Source: JAJUJL01 sp041736465 (GTDB lineage: Bacteria; Chloroflexota; Anaerolineae; Anaerolineales; UBA4823). From it: DNA of 64,000 nucleotides. Shown in pieces: positions 45,362 through 53,720 of this stretch (position 1 is the first letter of the stretch; each line of letters starts with the position of its first letter). Under the pieces are notes generated by a model, which did not search any database, was not told the DNA's origin, and was given only the letters and a program-made list of their open reading frames with translations. The DNA lies in NCBI GenBank assembly GCA_041736465.1, contig JBGSTO010000657.1:1-64000 (forward strand), written 5' to 3'. A program made the position numbers and the translations under genes.

Positions 45362-46159
45362 TTATACCACGCCAATGCGCACGCGTGCGCTGAAATACCA
45401 ATCGCGCGGCCTATCTCCAAGCTCATCCAGCGCTGCCAGGTGCAGGTGATCGATGCCCAGGTCAGAATCTCGCATGCCTTGGAGCTGCAGGCGAGCCACG
45501 CTCCCAAAGCTGCGCAGCAAGCCGGTGATGCGATCAGCATCTCCTCGCTCTACCTTGTGCAGCAGAACTTCTGTTGTGTAGCGAAACACACTGCTCTCCT
45601 GCAAGCGCTGCAGGTGCCCGGATTTATCCCACCGGCGGGTACCGCTGCCGGCTGCGCGCTCGTACGAGCGCACTCGCCCCATCACCTCCTGGAATGCTTT
45701 TGACACTCGCCAGGATAGGGTTAGCGGAGGCCAGTCGTAATCGCAGGTAGCAAACACACCGCCATCTCGCAATATCCTGCGCGCTTCGTGCAGCGTACCT
45801 TCCGGTTCCATCCAATGGAAAGACTGCGAGCAGGTAACGATGTCGGCGCAGGCTGCTGGCAAGCCTGTTTCATGGGATACACCAGAGACGTAGACCACGT
45901 TGTTCTGCGGCGTGGCGAGGCGCGCCTGGCGCAGCATGTCCTCGGTCGGGTCGATACCGGTCACCCGGCGGGCTTTCTCCGCCCAGTAGCGGGTAGACAG
46001 ACCCGTACCGCAGCCCAAATCCACCACGAGCGACGGCAGTGCGACACCTGCCAGCCCGCACAGGATAACCGCCAGCTCAGGCGGCGGACTGGGCCGGTGC
46101 TGGTCGTATACATCGGCGAAGCCGGAAAATCGCCGGCGGTCGGGCGGGTAAGCGCTCAT
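45362..46159 (-). CDS. Class I SAM-dependent methyltransferase
   Basis: From the ATG at 46159 the protein has 265 residues. Motif I is VVDLGCGTGLSTRYW (about 43-57), followed by VTGIDPTEDML and the post-motif CSQSFHWMEPEGTL segment, the pattern of UbiE/Methyltransf_11 enzymes. A TTG five codons upstream would overlap the previous gene. It starts seven bases past the stop of the LCM-type methyltransferase gene, so the two are probably translated from one mRNA. The substrate is unknown. Confidence 0.88.
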   Translation of the reverse strand: MSAYPPDRRRFSGFADVYDQHRPSPPPELAVILCGLAGVALPSLVVDLGCGTGLSTRYWAEKARRVTGIDPTEDMLRQARLATPQNNVVYVSGVSHETGLPAACADIVTCSQSFHWMEPEGTLHEARRILRDGGVFATCDYDWPPLTLSWRVSKAFQEVMGRVRSYERAAGSGTRRWDKSGHLQRLQESSVFRYTTEVLLHKVERGDADRITGLLRSFGSVARLQLQGMRDSDLGIDHLHLAALDELGDRPRDWYFSARVRIGVV

Positions 46160-46166
46160 AAGGCCT

Positions 46167-47051
46167 TTACGCAAAGCGGTAGTGCACCGACCACTGCACG
46201 CGGCGCACCCACTCGAAGCGCGTGAACCAGTTCATCCAGCCCAGCTTGGGATCGGGTACGTCGAAGTACGACCAGTCGTCCAGGAATTTCAGCCCCGGAT
46301 GCCAGCTCTCCAATTCGCGGCTTTCCGCAATTCCGAAGGTGAACTCAACATCTTTGGCAATGTTCAACCGGCGCTTCATCTTACCCATGGCGAGATTCTT
46401 CCAGGGTTGGCGCAGCCAGAACGAATTGAATACCTCCGCCACCATCTCCGCTCCCGGAAATCGAGCGCGCATCTCCAATACTAGCTGGCGCACTTTCTCC
46501 GGCTCCAGGTACATGAACAGGCCTTCAGCCAGGAAGATTATCGGGCGTTCGCCGCCGCGGGCGACTTCTTCCATCCAGGCGTAATCGTACACCGAACGGG
46601 CAATCTGGTGGTAGCGTCCGCCCGGCGGCAGAATGCGTTGTTTGAAGGCGATCATCTCCGGCAGGTCGACGTCGAACAGCTCCAGCCGCCCATCGTCCAG
46701 GCGCTGGAAGCGGGTGTCCATACCGCCTCCCAGGTTGACGACCACCCCACCGCCGTTTGCTTCCAGGAATTGGCGGGCGTAGGCATCATACTTCTTGGCG
46801 CGCATGGCGATGTGCACAACCACCTGCGGCTCGAAGCTGCCATCCGCCAGCGAGCGCAGCAGCCGGTCGGGCGAGTTCGCAATCAGAGGCGTGATCTGGC
46901 GTGCCAGCGCTACGGCGGTCTCATCCCGGATGATGGGGTCCTTGTTCTGGCTTTCGCGGGCGCGGCAGTACAGGGTGAGCAGGGCGGTAGTGTTTACAGA
47001 GGTAAGATCCGCAACTGCGGCATTCAAGGATTTTTCTTGCTCGGCAATCAT
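46167..47051 (-). CDS. LCM/Tcmp-type SAM-dependent methyltransferase
   Basis: The ATG at 47051 with GAGG upstream gives 294 residues. The motif NLGGGMDTRFQRLDDG (about 88-103) and DVDLPEMIAFKQ, then IIFLAEGLFMYLEPEKV, are the signature of the leucine carboxyl methyltransferase/TcmP group, which O-methylates carboxylates or polyketide-like acids. It is followed within eight bases by a second, unrelated methyltransferase gene. A small-molecule target is likely but not shown. Confidence 0.88.
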   Translation of the reverse strand: MIAEQEKSLNAAVADLTSVNTTALLTLYCRARESQNKDPIIRDETAVALARQITPLIANSPDRLLRSLADGSFEPQVVVHIAMRAKKYDAYARQFLEANGGGVVVNLGGGMDTRFQRLDDGRLELFDVDLPEMIAFKQRILPPGGRYHQIARSVYDYAWMEEVARGGERPIIFLAEGLFMYLEPEKVRQLVLEMRARFPGAEMVAEVFNSFWLRQPWKNLAMGKMKRRLNIAKDVEFTFGIAESRELESWHPGLKFLDDWSYFDVPDPKLGWMNWFTRFEWVRRVQWSVHYRFA

Positions 47052-47136
47052 AGGTATCCTCGTTTTCAAAGCCGCATCTGGTCAGTAGAATTTATCGCGC
47101 CAGACTGCCAGCCTGTCAAGAGCCTCTTCAACCGGT

Positions 47137-47868
47137 TTACAAGATCAGCAGCACCCCAAACACCACCAAAGCAGTGAAGATAATACGCTCGAACTGCCCG
47201 GTGGCAATCCGGCGGTTAAGCAGTCCACCGATCCAGATGGCGAGCAGAACGAACGGCAGGCTGTACAAATAAAGCCAGAATACCTGGACGCTCCACAATC
47301 CGGAAGCCGCCTGCCCCAGCATGATCAACAAGCCGGTTGGAAAGAAATAACCCTGCAGCGTGGCGCGGAAGCGCTCCGGCGACCAGCGTCTCAAGCTGCC
47401 GTACACTACTACCGGCGGCCCGTTGGTATTATAGGCTGCCCCCAGAATGCCTGCCACAAATCCGAAGGCATAAGCAAAGCGCCGCCTTCTCAGCTCGGGG
47501 GTGGGCAGGTTGACCAGCCGGAACAGGCCAAACAAGATCAGCAGCCCTCCCAGCAGGCCCTTCACCCACACTTCTGGGGCAAAGCGCAGCAGGAGCAAAC
47601 CGAACGGTATCCCCAGGATGGTAGCAATGATCAGGTGGCGGTTCACCTGCCAGTCCACTTTCTGCCAGTCGCTCAGCAGGATCAGCGATGAAATTGTCGG
47701 GGCGACGATGCCCATCAAAGGGGTTGCTACCGGAAAACCGACCAGCATGCCCAACAGAGGCATCGCCAGCAGCGCGTCGCCGAAGCCAAGCGAAGCGCGT
47801 ACCAGAGTGGCGGCGAAAATGATGACCACCACCCAACCATCCTGCGGCGAGATCGACAGCTCGGTCAA
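47137..47868 (-). CDS. TauE/SafE-family sulfite or organosulfonate exporter
   Basis: The 243-residue membrane protein has about eight helices in two halves with the TauE/SafE pattern: ASLGFGDALLAMPLLG near the N-terminus and the GFVAGILGAAYNTNGPPVV repeat near residues 135-153. The family exports sulfite, sulfoacetate and related anions. The start is a TTG at 47868 without a clear ribosome site, 18 bases past the end of the glycosidase gene, so translation may be coupled. Confidence 0.85.
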   Translation of the reverse strand: MTELSISPQDGWVVVIIFAATLVRASLGFGDALLAMPLLGMLVGFPVATPLMGIVAPTISSLILLSDWQKVDWQVNRHLIIATILGIPFGLLLLRFAPEVWVKGLLGGLLILFGLFRLVNLPTPELRRRRFAYAFGFVAGILGAAYNTNGPPVVVYGSLRRWSPERFRATLQGYFFPTGLLIMLGQAASGLWSVQVFWLYLYSLPFVLLAIWIGGLLNRRIATGQFERIIFTALVVFGVLLIL

Positions 47869-47886
47869 TGCACGCTGTACAGCGAG

Positions 47887-49728
47887 CTATCGCTGGATGT
47901 ACGAAGGAAAGCGTCGCGGGTCGGTAATCGGATCGATGGCGCCAGGATCCGGTGGAAAGTCAACCGGGATATCCGGTGAAATGACAGCTTCAGACAGCGG
48001 CCATTCGCCGCGCAGGGCAAGCCGGGCGTTCAGCGCTGCCTGGGTTTGAACCGTGCCCTGGCCGATAACCGGCAAAAAGACATCGTTGCCCAAGCGCACG
48101 GGCGACAGATTGAGCAGAGCGGGTTCGCGCACCCAGCCTGAGTAATCGTTGAAGTCCACATACCACCAGTGATCGCCCTTTGCCAGCACCCCATCCAGCG
48201 CGCTGAAGTGATCGACGATCTCTCCCGCCAGACCTGCACCTGCGCTGGCAACGGCAGCGTAATTGCTGCCCGGCCCCAGACGCACCGAGGTCTGGGAGGT
48301 GACCAGCACCTCCTGGGTGAAAGAGAAGGTGTGCGAAACGCTGATCGGTTGGCTGACGATCATCATCAGGCTGGTGCCCACCAGCGGCTCCACCAGGCTG
48401 GTCTCATCCGTCCAGGAGACGCCGTAGGTTTGATCCAACGGCATCAGCGCCTCCGAGGGAGCGGAGCCATCGGCTGCCAAAATGCCGCAGTCGCGGGTGA
48501 AGTTGCAGGTTGTGTTGTTGACCACGGCGTTATTGACCACCATGGTGGAGGATCCGCCGGAGTCCAGAGAGACGCCATCCGTTGCTCCCAAAGTCGGAAC
48601 AACCCAATTGACCAGCTCTGGGATGGATATTCCATAGCTGTCCGGGTTGAAACCATCAACGACGATGAAATATACATACTCGATCAAACCCCCGCTGCGC
48701 TTGAAAGCAACCGCGGTGCGTGAGTTGGGCACATTCGCATCGGGATTGTCAAAACTGATGCGCTCTTCCCCATCCGTAAGGAAATGATAATCCCCACCCA
48801 ATGCGGCGTACGCCTTCACCCAGGGGCGTTTAACCGGCTCTGATAGGCAGTCAGCCACTTCCTGCGTCAAGCGCACTTCGCTGCCCGCCTGGATGGCGCC
48901 GCTGTTTACCCGGCTGAGCACAGAGCTGCGCACATCTCCCCAAAACGCCAGCACCACCGAGTCGAACGGGATCGGCGTAGAGCCTTTATTGATGCGAATT
49001 TCGCTTACGTAGCCCCGCACGTACGCCGGATCGGATATCAGCAGCGCAGGGCGCTCGAGCTGCACGACAATCTCCAAAACCGGATCGGTATTTGAGGCAA
49101 CGGTATTGGTATCGGAGTCATACTGCGGCGTGTACAAGAGAAAGCTTTCGTCTGTTCGAAGCACATTTACGCCGGACAGGTTGGGGTTGTAGCCGTCTGG
49201 AAAGGTTACGTCGTTTTTCTCTGCTACATAATACACACACCTACCAATGAACGCCTGCCGGTCCAACGTCCAGGTGAATCCGGCATCGCCGATTGTCGGT
49301 GTATAGCGATGGGCGTGCCAGGAAGAATTTATTACCCCGCTCCACGGCTCCCCGGTAGCGCCGTCGAAATAGTACCCATTAACCGCTGCCACCACCTGGT
49401 TGCGGTTGCCCCACTGCTGCCCCCAATAGTTGATCGCCTGGTCGTAGCGTAGCGCCATATTCAATACCGTTTCTCTTCCCGCGGCGATCCGCCCGGTGCC
49501 GATGCCGGTATCGATGGTGACGTTCGGATTGCTGGGATCGGCGCGGGTGACAAAGATCTGAATCTTGCGCGGGCTGGTCAGGTTAAATATCTGGAAATCC
49601 ACACCCGGAGCCACCGGCGTCCAGGCATCCGGAACCTCGGGTTGGTCTGGTTCTGCCTGCGCCAGGGCGCTCTGCAGCGAGACTGCCAGGCAAACGACGA
49701 TCAAAATCAACACTCGTAAGCTTCTCAT
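47887..49728 (-). CDS. Secreted phosphodiester glycosidase (NAGPA-like) with SH3-like domain
   Basis: The ATG at 49728 has TGGAGAG eight bases upstream and begins a signal peptide (about 1-24) of a 613-residue protein. The NAGPA/DUF2233 domain shows VAAVNGYYFDGATGEPWSG (about 117-135) and the signature DGVSLDSGGSSTMVVNN (near 415-431). A bacterial SH3-like domain follows (about 500-560) with VRLGPGSNY and WWYVDFNDYSGWV. The family hydrolyses phosphodiester-linked sugars, for example in cell-wall polymers. The protein is probably surface-associated. Confidence 0.9.
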   Translation of the reverse strand: MRSLRVLILIVVCLAVSLQSALAQAEPDQPEVPDAWTPVAPGVDFQIFNLTSPRKIQIFVTRADPSNPNVTIDTGIGTGRIAAGRETVLNMALRYDQAINYWGQQWGNRNQVVAAVNGYYFDGATGEPWSGVINSSWHAHRYTPTIGDAGFTWTLDRQAFIGRCVYYVAEKNDVTFPDGYNPNLSGVNVLRTDESFLLYTPQYDSDTNTVASNTDPVLEIVVQLERPALLISDPAYVRGYVSEIRINKGSTPIPFDSVVLAFWGDVRSSVLSRVNSGAIQAGSEVRLTQEVADCLSEPVKRPWVKAYAALGGDYHFLTDGEERISFDNPDANVPNSRTAVAFKRSGGLIEYVYFIVVDGFNPDSYGISIPELVNWVVPTLGATDGVSLDSGGSSTMVVNNAVVNNTTCNFTRDCGILAADGSAPSEALMPLDQTYGVSWTDETSLVEPLVGTSLMMIVSQPISVSHTFSFTQEVLVTSQTSVRLGPGSNYAAVASAGAGLAGEIVDHFSALDGVLAKGDHWWYVDFNDYSGWVREPALLNLSPVRLGNDVFLPVIGQGTVQTQAALNARLALRGEWPLSEAVISPDIPVDFPPDPGAIDPITDPRRFPSYIQR

Positions 49729-49807
49729 CACCGGTCTCTCCAATTGGCGTAGTGCGATGATACCGTCTAAATGCGATTCCGGCAAGTTTGTTATTCAGAG
49801 CAGGCGT

Positions 49808-50263
49808 TCATCTGTCCAGGATGGCTTGAATTTCCTGGGCATGCTCCAGGTAATGCTCGAACAGGTTGCCGGCGATCAGTTCCCAGGGTATCCAATCCTC
49901 GGGCATATTTTCGAAGTGCTGCGCCGAGTTCATGGCCTCGTCCGGCAGCCGGCCCAACTCTTCAATCAGACTGGTATAGTTGGCCCGCGTCTCGGAGAGC
50001 AAATCTGCCAGTGATCGCTGTCGTTCCTGGCGCTCGATCTCGGCATTGCGCTCATCGGTGGGCAATTCCCACAACGGCGATCCCGCCAGAACGCGCTGGC
50101 GCAGCAAGCTGAGCATTTCACGCTCATACCAGTTGATGTGAATGACCAGCGCCTTCAGGCGCTCACCAACCTGATTCTCAGGCTGCCCGGCGAGCATTTC
50201 CAGCACCTGCTCCCAACCAGCCCGGGCTTCAACCTGTTTTTGGAGAAACGATCTCCTATTCAT
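49808..50263 (-). CDS. DinB-like/ClbS-like four-helix protein
   Basis: The 151-residue protein is all-helical with the DinB-type metal-binding histidines in plausible places: VIHINWYE near residue 43 and EHYLEHAQEI near 136-145. It resembles the ClbS/DfsB or DinB superfamily of thiol-dependent transferases and self-protection proteins. An AGGACG site lies seven bases before the ATG. It stands alone downstream of the ABC permease gene. Specific function unknown. Confidence 0.78.
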   Translation of the reverse strand: MNRRSFLQKQVEARAGWEQVLEMLAGQPENQVGERLKALVIHINWYEREMLSLLRQRVLAGSPLWELPTDERNAEIERQERQRSLADLLSETRANYTSLIEELGRLPDEAMNSAQHFENMPEDWIPWELIAGNLFEHYLEHAQEIQAILDR

Positions 50264-50370
50264 CGGGACGTCCTATCGCCTACTCAAAATATACTGGTGA
50301 ATATGCTAACATAAAACCCCACAGTGTGGTCATTTTATTTCCGTTATACCTCAGTAGTACCAGGAGTGGG

Positions 50371-52944
50371 TTATTCGTAGTGAACGGCTTCCAGGATGCG
50401 AGTGCGCGCCGCTCTCAGGGTTGGTAGCAGAGCCGCCGCCTGCGAGGTCAGGAACGCGATCAGCACCGCCATCGCAACGCGCTCTGGGGGGAGCACGTAG
50501 GTCAGGCGGTAGCCGGACATGCTGGTCATCGCCGTCAAAAACAAGCGTGAGAGCAGAACACCGAACGTCAAACCCATCAATCCACCAATCAGTCCCATCA
50601 ACGCGGCTTCCGAAAGCACCATACGCATCAATTGGCCGCGCGTCATCCCAACACTGCGCAGCATACCAATCTCCTGGGTGCGTTCCATAACGTTCATTGT
50701 CAAGGTATTGGTAATCCCCATAAAGCCTACCAGCATGGCAATCAGGGCCAAAACGTCGAACATACGAAAGGCCTGCTGCATCAAGGTGGATATGCGCCCC
50801 AATAGTGACTGGTTCGACTCGATGACAAGACGTTCACTGTCACCGTAGCGCATATCTATTTCATCGCGCACCTGGTCCGGCGTGTAACCTGCAGCAACTT
50901 TGACCAGCAGCGTATTGGCATCTCGCAGTCGGAAGTGGCGTTCCATATCCAGCCAGGATCCGTCGATGACTAATCCCTGGTTGTAGAAATCCACCACGAC
51001 TGCGGCGATGGTGAATTGGCGCTCACCGGAGCGAGTCTTCAACCAGATTAAGTCACCCGGCTGTAGGCCGGATTTTTCGGAGATTACGCTGGAGATGTAT
51101 ACGTAACCACCTGTCGCTAATTTCTGCAAAGCAGATGGATCCGACTGGCTGTATACGAAATTGGTAACCCGGCTGTAAGATGCCGGATCCAGTGCCATAA
51201 AGTTCACCGTTTCCCAATCCGTGCCCGGAACGCGCCACTCTGCTTCGAAATAGCGCACCGGAGCAACCGCCTGCACCCCGGGCACGCCTTCGATACGCCG
51301 GATAACATTTTCACGGATCGGTACGACAGAGGTGACGTACAGGTCACCACCCATGTACCCCTGCAGCCATTCATCAAGGTCGCCTTTAAACGAATCGGTC
51401 ATCACCCACACGACCACGATCATAGCCACACCGATCATCAATGCCGCCACCGTAAGCGTCGTGCGCAGGCGCGAGCGCTGGATATTGCGGCTGCCTAACT
51501 GTCCTATTCGCCCAAATAATAGCCCCATCAATGGGCGGGCGGCTCGCTCCCAAACATTCACTGTGACTGGAATAACCAGTGCGCCCCCAAAGAACAAAGC
51601 AAAGACCATTATGCTGCCGAAGCGGAACTGTGGATCGTCGGGGAAGGGGTTGAAAACCAGGCCCAGTCCGGCTGCAATCAACAAACCCAAACCCGGTATC
51701 CACCCAAAGCGAATCACCCAGCCTTCATGCGCGGATGCTCGGGCGCGCAGCGCTTCAAGAGGCGATACTCGCCCGGCGTTGATAGCAGGGATCGCCGCTG
51801 CCAGGGCAGCGACCAACATACCGACAGCAACACCTGTGGCGACCAGACCGGGAGGTGCTTCAGAGACTGTCACCTCTTGAGCAATCATCACCACCATCAG
51901 GCGCGATAAGCCGCTCGCCATTAAAAATCCCAACCCCACACCCAGAGTCGATCCTACGCCACCCATAACCAGTGCCTCGGAAAGCACCTGGAATATGATC
52001 TGCCACCGGGTCATCCCCATAGTGCGCAGCATGCCAAACTCGCGCGTTCTCTCGACAACGGTCATCGAAAAGGAGTTATAGATTAAGAAAGCGCCCACAA
52101 ACAGAGCCATGGCGCTAAGAAAGTTCAACCCGATCTGGTAGTTGCTCAGCATCTGAGTCATTCGTCGCCCTTGAGATGCCGGGTAAACCACTGAAAATTT
52201 CTCCCCCAGATAACTCTGCAAACGCAGGCGCTCTGTCTCCAGAGCATCGGAAGACAGGTCTGGCGCCAACAGGATGTCGATCTGGTCCAGCTTGCCGGAA
52301 CGGTCAAAAATCCTTTGTGCCGTCTCCAGAGGCAGCACACCGAAAGCCCCGTTGTTGAGCTGACCGGTGCCATCGCGCTCGATCAATCCAACGACGCGCA
52401 GTTTCTCAACTTTGCCAGCTGCCAGGAACTCCACAAACCGCCCCAACTCAATCTCATTCTCATCGGCATAGCTCTGAACCAATACGATTTCATCTGCTTG
52501 CAGATCAGCCGACAGGAAACGGCCCTCTGCCAGCGAATACTTGCGCACCTGCTCATCTCGCTGCGGGTCGATGCCGTACAGCAGCAGACCGCCGAGATCT
52601 GTTCCAAAGAAACTTAAATCGATACCTCCCGATTGGGTCGTTTTTGCCAGAACTGTTTGCACCTGCAAGGTTGGAAGTGCAGCCTGCACCCCGGGCACTT
52701 TTCCCAGGCGCTCTGCCAGGCTATCTGGAAAACCCGTTTCATCGCCCTGGCGGCTGGTTACAATCAAGTCAGCTTTCCCCGAGGTATTCTCGAACAAGCG
52801 CACGATTGCATCCAACGCCGATTGGTTGGTAATGCCAATAGCAATGATCGCCGCAACGCCCAGGATAATCCCGAACGTGCTTAGCGTAGCACGCAGTGGG
52901 CGAGCCAGGATCGAGCGAATGGCAAGCAGGCGCAGGTATTTCAC
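50371..52944 (-). CDS. FtsX/MacB-type ABC transporter permease (two-module)
   Basis: The 857-residue protein has a membrane helix at about 17-40, a large extracytoplasmic MacB_PCD domain (about 45-265), then FtsX helix sets (about 275-425 and 750-850) and a second periplasmic domain (about 520-730). The duplicated signature (VERTREFGMLRTMGMTRWQ and MERTQEIGMLRSVGMTRGQ) shows two FtsX modules in one chain. Such permeases use mechanotransmission to move lipoproteins, lipids or peptides across the envelope. It starts with GTG, 17 bases past the ATPase gene. Confidence 0.92.
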   Translation of the reverse strand: MKYLRLLAIRSILARPLRATLSTFGIILGVAAIIAIGITNQSALDAIVRLFENTSGKADLIVTSRQGDETGFPDSLAERLGKVPGVQAALPTLQVQTVLAKTTQSGGIDLSFFGTDLGGLLLYGIDPQRDEQVRKYSLAEGRFLSADLQADEIVLVQSYADENEIELGRFVEFLAAGKVEKLRVVGLIERDGTGQLNNGAFGVLPLETAQRIFDRSGKLDQIDILLAPDLSSDALETERLRLQSYLGEKFSVVYPASQGRRMTQMLSNYQIGLNFLSAMALFVGAFLIYNSFSMTVVERTREFGMLRTMGMTRWQIIFQVLSEALVMGGVGSTLGVGLGFLMASGLSRLMVVMIAQEVTVSEAPPGLVATGVAVGMLVAALAAAIPAINAGRVSPLEALRARASAHEGWVIRFGWIPGLGLLIAAGLGLVFNPFPDDPQFRFGSIMVFALFFGGALVIPVTVNVWERAARPLMGLLFGRIGQLGSRNIQRSRLRTTLTVAALMIGVAMIVVVWVMTDSFKGDLDEWLQGYMGGDLYVTSVVPIRENVIRRIEGVPGVQAVAPVRYFEAEWRVPGTDWETVNFMALDPASYSRVTNFVYSQSDPSALQKLATGGYVYISSVISEKSGLQPGDLIWLKTRSGERQFTIAAVVVDFYNQGLVIDGSWLDMERHFRLRDANTLLVKVAAGYTPDQVRDEIDMRYGDSERLVIESNQSLLGRISTLMQQAFRMFDVLALIAMLVGFMGITNTLTMNVMERTQEIGMLRSVGMTRGQLMRMVLSEAALMGLIGGLMGLTFGVLLSRLFLTAMTSMSGYRLTYVLPPERVAMAVLIAFLTSQAAALLPTLRAARTRILEAVHYE

Positions 52945-52961
52945 AAGGTCACCACATTACC

Positions 52962-53711
52962 TCAGTCGCCCAGTTCCTGCATGCGGGCGATGATCTGGTG
53001 CAGGTTCTCGCTTCTGGCTGCGTGCGGCTCAAAGTTTAACTCGCCATCCACCAGACCATCGCGCAGAAAAACCACCCGGTCAGCAAACGATGCTGCCCGC
53101 GGGTCGTGTGTTACAACCACGATCGCTTGCTGCAGCTCGTCACACGACCGGCGCAGCAGCTCCATCACCGCCGTACCAGTCTTGGAGTCCAGATTGCCCG
53201 TTGGCTCATCTGCGAGTAAGATAGCCGGTTCGGTGATCAAGGCGCGCGCCAGGGCTACCCGCTGCTGCTCCCCGCCGGAGAGCTGTTCCGGTTTATGGCG
53301 GCGCCGATCCGCTAAACCGGTCAACTGCAGCAGGTTTTCCAGGCGGTCTGCGAACTTGCGAATATCTTTACCATCAATCAGCAGGGGTAGGGTTATGTTT
53401 TCCTCTGCGCTTAATGTTGGCAGCAAGTTGAAGAACTGAAATACAAAGCCAATATTACGCCGGCGCAGCAGTGTTACTTGATTGTCCTTCAAGAGAGAAA
53501 GGCGTTTACTCGCAAGGTGAATCTCACCTGCCGAAGGTTTGTCCAGCCCGCCAATCAGGTGCAGTAAAGTCGATTTTCCACTGCCGGAAGGCCCCATGAT
53601 AGCGACAAACTCGCCCTTCTCCACCAAGAAATCTACACCTGCCAGGGCATGCACGTGGTGATTTCCCAGGATATATTCTTTTTTCAAAGCACTGGCTTCC
53701 AATACAGGCAT
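52962..53711 (-). CDS. LolD/MacB-type ABC transporter ATPase
   Basis: The 249-residue protein has Walker A GPSGSGKST (about 40-48), Q-loop, signature LSGGEQQRVALARAL (about 143-157), Walker B ILLADEPTGNLD and the H-loop VVTHD. The spacing is that of the LolD/FtsE/MacB ATPases that pair with FtsX-type permeases. GAGGAGG precedes the ATG by five bases. It serves the 857-residue permease encoded next and lies nine bases past the PEP-utilising gene, in one operon. Confidence 0.94.
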   Translation of the reverse strand: MPVLEASALKKEYILGNHHVHALAGVDFLVEKGEFVAIMGPSGSGKSTLLHLIGGLDKPSAGEIHLASKRLSLLKDNQVTLLRRRNIGFVFQFFNLLPTLSAEENITLPLLIDGKDIRKFADRLENLLQLTGLADRRRHKPEQLSGGEQQRVALARALITEPAILLADEPTGNLDSKTGTAVMELLRRSCDELQQAIVVVTHDPRAASFADRVVFLRDGLVDGELNFEPHAARSENLHQIIARMQELGD

Positions 53712-53720
53712 ATGGCCTCC